A stretch of DNA of 64,000 nt, from NCBI RefSeq assembly GCF_013204825.1, contig NZ_JABMKV010000004.1:1-64000 (forward strand), in the 5' to 3' direction. Each line of letters starts with the position of its first letter. Position 1 is the first letter of the stretch. The notes beneath the pieces were generated by a model, which saw nothing but the letters and a program-made list of their open reading frames with translations, had not been told where the DNA came from and did not search any database. Source of the DNA: Pedobacter boryungensis. GTDB lineage: Bacteria; Bacteroidota; Bacteroidia; Sphingobacteriales; Sphingobacteriaceae. Below, one piece after another: positions 61,798-64,000 of the stretch. Position numbers and translations under genes: made by a program.

Positions 61798-63167
61798 TAT
61801 AAAGTTTTAATTTTGATAGTTCTAAAGCTCACCTTATTACCGTGGTCTTGCAATAATAGATGACCTTTTACTGCTTCCCCAAAGTTTTTCCAATCTTTAT
61901 ACTTACTTATTGCTACTAATTTTTTGAATTCTTCAGAACCTCTGGTGTATTCTAAAACTTTTACCCCATTTAAATAATGTTCAACTTTATTGTTTGGATA
62001 CACCACTAACCTTCCATTATTCCAACTACCGATTGGGCGTAAATAACGAGCTTCTTTTTTTGCTGTCATTAAATCATATAATGATGCTAATGTTCTATTT
62101 CCATCACGACCTAATTTCGCATCGGGATGTCGTTCATCATCCAATACTTGATATTCTAACCCAATTGCAGACCCAGCGTTTTTTTCAGAAAGTGTTACAA
62201 AGTATTTCACTCCACTATTTGCACCTTCACTTAGTTTAAACTCAAAGGATAAATCGAATGCCGCATATTCTTCTTTGGTTACAATATCTCCACCATTAGT
62301 AGATTCTGCTCCGTTTGAAGGCAATACTGTTAATTGTCCATTTGCAATATCCCATCCTTTTGTTGGAAATGCATTTTTATAAGCGCCAACCCAACCTGCG
62401 TTTGTTTTTCCGTCAAATAATAATTTATAGCCATTTGCTTTCTCGTATGCAGATAAAGCATTTGGGGTTAAATTAACGGTATAAATCCCTTTTGGAAAGG
62501 CTTGTGGTTTTAAATTTTCTGTTTGAATATTAATGTTTTTGAAATATACTTTTTTACCATCTAATTTAAGGTTTGTACCAATACCATGCACTTGTAAACC
62601 AATAAACCCAGTTTTATCTAATGTATCAATTACATAAGCTACAGGAATGCCATTCACCCAAGTTTTGGTTTCATTACCAATGCATTCAATTTTATAATGA
62701 TTAAATTCTTCGGATTTATACGCTGATTTTGCAGCAGTATTTAATTCTAATGGATAAAGCCAAAGTCTTCTTGCTTCGTCGTACATGCCGCCAGTCCATG
62801 CTCTTGCCGTTGGATCTATTTCAACTTGCCTGCCGTATACCATTCCTTTTCCTTTATTTCCTGCAGCATCGTAATGACTACGTGTTTGTATGCCAGAATT
62901 GGTTTCTGTACCTTCCAATTTTACATCGAGCTCTAAAATAAAATCACCGTATTCTTTTTCAGTAACTAAAAATGAATTAGGAGATCCTTTAGTCATTGTT
63001 CCAACAATTGCTCCGTTTTCTATGGCATAAGGTGCTGAACCTACGATAGCTTTCCAACCTTTTAAGGTTTTTCCATCAAATAAAGGTTTGCTTTTTTGAG
63101 CGTTGGCAACTGATAAAAAACTGATAACTGAGAGGGTTAAAAGGCAAGATTTTTTAATGTTTAACAT
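61797..63167 (-). CDS. Two-domain DUF1080 protein (3-keto-disaccharide hydrolase family)
   Basis: The start used is ATG 63167 (MLNIKKSCLLTLSVISFLSV), giving about 456 aa with a signal ending VANAQ; an ATG at 63194 lies inside a REP-like repeat. Two DUF1080 concanavalin-like domains follow, each opening with a LFDGKT motif (KPLFDGKTLKGW at about 30 and KLLFDGKTNAGWVG at about 260). Each has a second conserved sheet (SGIQTRSHYD; GANSGVKYFVTL). Family members cleave 3-keto-glycosides. It lies between two Gfo/Idh/MocA genes and is coupled to the downstream one by TAATG. Confidence 0.92.
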   Translation of the reverse strand: MLNIKKSCLLTLSVISFLSVANAQKSKPLFDGKTLKGWKAIVGSAPYAIENGAIVGTMTKGSPNSFLVTEKEYGDFILELDVKLEGTETNSGIQTRSHYDAAGNKGKGMVYGRQVEIDPTARAWTGGMYDEARRLWLYPLELNTAAKSAYKSEEFNHYKIECIGNETKTWVNGIPVAYVIDTLDKTGFIGLQVHGIGTNLKLDGKKVYFKNINIQTENLKPQAFPKGIYTVNLTPNALSAYEKANGYKLLFDGKTNAGWVGAYKNAFPTKGWDIANGQLTVLPSNGAESTNGGDIVTKEEYAAFDLSFEFKLSEGANSGVKYFVTLSEKNAGSAIGLEYQVLDDERHPDAKLGRDGNRTLASLYDLMTAKKEARYLRPIGSWNNGRLVVYPNNKVEHYLNGVKVLEYTRGSEEFKKLVAISKYKDWKNFGEAVKGHLLLQDHGNKVSFRTIKIKTL

Positions 63168-63188
63168 GATTTTGGTTTGTTTTCTTGT

Positions 63189-63270
63189 CGTCATTGCGAG
63201 GCACGAAGTAATCCTAATGCACTCGCTACATAGCTAAAGTTGTAAGATTGCTTCGTTCCTCGCAATGACG
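63189..63270. repeat. REP-like inverted repeat between DUF1080 and Gfo/Idh/MocA genes
   Basis: The left arm starts CGTCATTGCGAGGCACGAAG and the right arm ends CTTCGTTCCTCGCAATGACG. The arms are nearly perfect over 24 bp, with a loop of about 30 bases. It is a different version from the element at 102-182. No transposase is present. The nearby ATG at 63194 lies inside it and is not a real start. Confidence 0.85.
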
Positions 63271-63280
63271 ATTTAAGTTA

Positions 63281-64000
63281 TTAATATTTGAATACTTTTC
63301 CGCCTGACATTACTTCTTGTGATTTTTCATCGAAAGTGGCTTTTGCACCTGTATGAACTGCGGCATTGGTCATTATATTGGCAATAGAATGTGCGTATCC
63401 AGCTTCTACTGGTGCATTTGGTGTTTTTCTACTGCGTACACATTCCATCCAATTTCGCATGTGACCTGAGGTTAGGGCATCGCCACCCATATTTGCGGCA
63501 GTTTCTACTTTAATCGTCTTTTTAGAAAGATCAAACGGCTCAAGTAAGTTCGGCTTCATGCCCATCGCTACTGCTTCCCTTACACCCAGTCCACCTTTTG
63601 GTGAAACTTTATTGGTCATCAAATTTAATTCACCACCATTAGAGTAATACACTTCGCCCACATCTCCAACACTATTTTGCATTCTCGAAGTGAAGGTAAC
63701 TTGAAAACCATCGCTACCATCTGGTTGACCGTAATCAAATACCGCAACCATCGAATCCCAATTTTTACGACCATCTTTCCAAGTATAAATTCCACCATTA
63801 GCTACTACACTTCTTGGATGTTTTAATTTAGTGAACCAGTGTACAGTATCTATTTGATGCGACATCCATTGTCCTGGCATGCCTGAAGAGTAAGGCCAAA
63901 ACAATCTGTACTCTAAATATTTTCTAGGGTCAAATTTATCTGCTGGACGATTTAATAAAAAGCGTTTCCAATCGATATCTTCTTCTTTCAGTTTAGCAAC
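63281..64000 (-). CDS. Gfo/Idh/MocA-family oxidoreductase, C-terminal part (cut by window end)
   Basis: The open frame runs from the window edge to the stop at 63281, giving 239 visible residues. A shorter start at a TTG (63904) is spurious, because codons upstream in frame continue the family sequence (DWKRFLLNRPADKFDPRKYL). The visible part is the substrate domain: SSGMPGQWMSHQIDTVHWF with the catalytic-region His, GELNLMTNK, and HMRNWMECVRSRKTPNAPVE. The N-terminal Rossmann half lies outside. It precedes the DUF1080 gene in the same direction, so it is likely the first part of that operon, with a REP-like element between. Confidence 0.9.
   Translation of the reverse strand, partial: VAKLKEEDIDWKRFLLNRPADKFDPRKYLEYRLFWPYSSGMPGQWMSHQIDTVHWFTKLKHPRSVVANGGIYTWKDGRKNWDSMVAVFDYGQPDGSDGFQVTFTSRMQNSVGDVGEVYYSNGGELNLMTNKVSPKGGLGVREAVAMGMKPNLLEPFDLSKKTIKVETAANMGGDALTSGHMRNWMECVRSRKTPNAPVEAGYAHSIANIMTNAAVHTGAKATFDEKSQEVMSGGKVFKY

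Noticed and set aside
63168..63194. Earlier DUF1080 start at 63194
   Set aside because: That ATG lies inside a REP-like repeat and puts a polar stretch before the signal peptide; the ATG at 63167 gives a clean signal.

Overview
The window is AT-rich bacterial DNA that fits the Bacteroidetes and, within them, the Sphingobacteriaceae (Pedobacter or a close relative). The assignment rests on several points. Promoters carry the Bacteroidetes -7 box TAnnTTTG, several with a TTG or TTTG box 19 bp upstream. Shine-Dalgarno sequences are weak or absent. The gene content is also typical: TamL, a type IX secretion plug protein, a DUF4953/DUF5117 metalloprotease, DUF4142, DUF1080, a CGPSR-type sulfatase and an ABC-F ATPase. 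Intergenic inverted repeats of the 'cgtcatttcgag...' and 'cgtcattgcgag...' kind occur at both ends of the window. This placement is inference from content; no database was searched.

Layout. 1-7.3 kb: a secreted beta-lactamase-like serine hydrolase, a small membrane protein, the GTPase YchF, the Mg2+ transporter MgtE, tRNA-Arg(CCG), a GAF histidine kinase and an unrecognised coiled-coil membrane protein flanked by two hairpins. 7.4-14 kb: a TetR-controlled RND efflux operon (adaptor, pump, outer-membrane channel), with matching operator palindromes before the operon and before tetR. 14-32 kb: a long envelope and phosphate-chemistry region. It starts with a YaiO-like barrel and an unrecognised anchored protein. 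Converging on them is an operon of response regulator, HEAT protein, GT2 polysaccharide synthase and LTA-synthase-like transferase. Upstream of that is a five-gene operon: HD-PycTM-like membrane protein, polyphosphate kinase, SdiA-regulated lipoprotein, an outer-membrane protein joining a metallophosphatase to a kinase-like segment and a barrel, and a GAF protein. This region is my best candidate for an undescribed system.

32-48.8 kb: TspO, a patatin-barrel phospholipase with a small membrane partner, TamL head to head with an rRNA/tRNA methyltransferase, tRNA-Cys, and a small basic protein. Next come an ArsR-SRPBCC pair with duplicated operators and a DUF1801 gene broken by one in-frame stop. 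These are followed by pyrD, an Rrf2-controlled NAD(P)-binding protein with paired operators, an ABC-F ATPase, the T9SS plug protein, a cytoplasmic GH13 amylase, an acyl-CoA thioesterase and an EVE-domain protein.

48.9-53.1 kb looks like a stress or signalling patch: NarL-type response regulator and PAS kinase, a DUF3606-like small protein, an ECF sigma factor without an adjacent anti-sigma, and a DUF4142 lipoprotein. 53-64 kb holds a sulfatase, a 12-unit 21-bp tandem array, a large zinc metalloprotease, a VOC protein, holA, an orphan HsdR-N-type nuclease-fold protein, and a Gfo/Idh/MocA-DUF1080-Gfo/Idh/MocA cluster. That cluster fits glycan breakdown through 3-keto sugars; its last gene runs off the window end.
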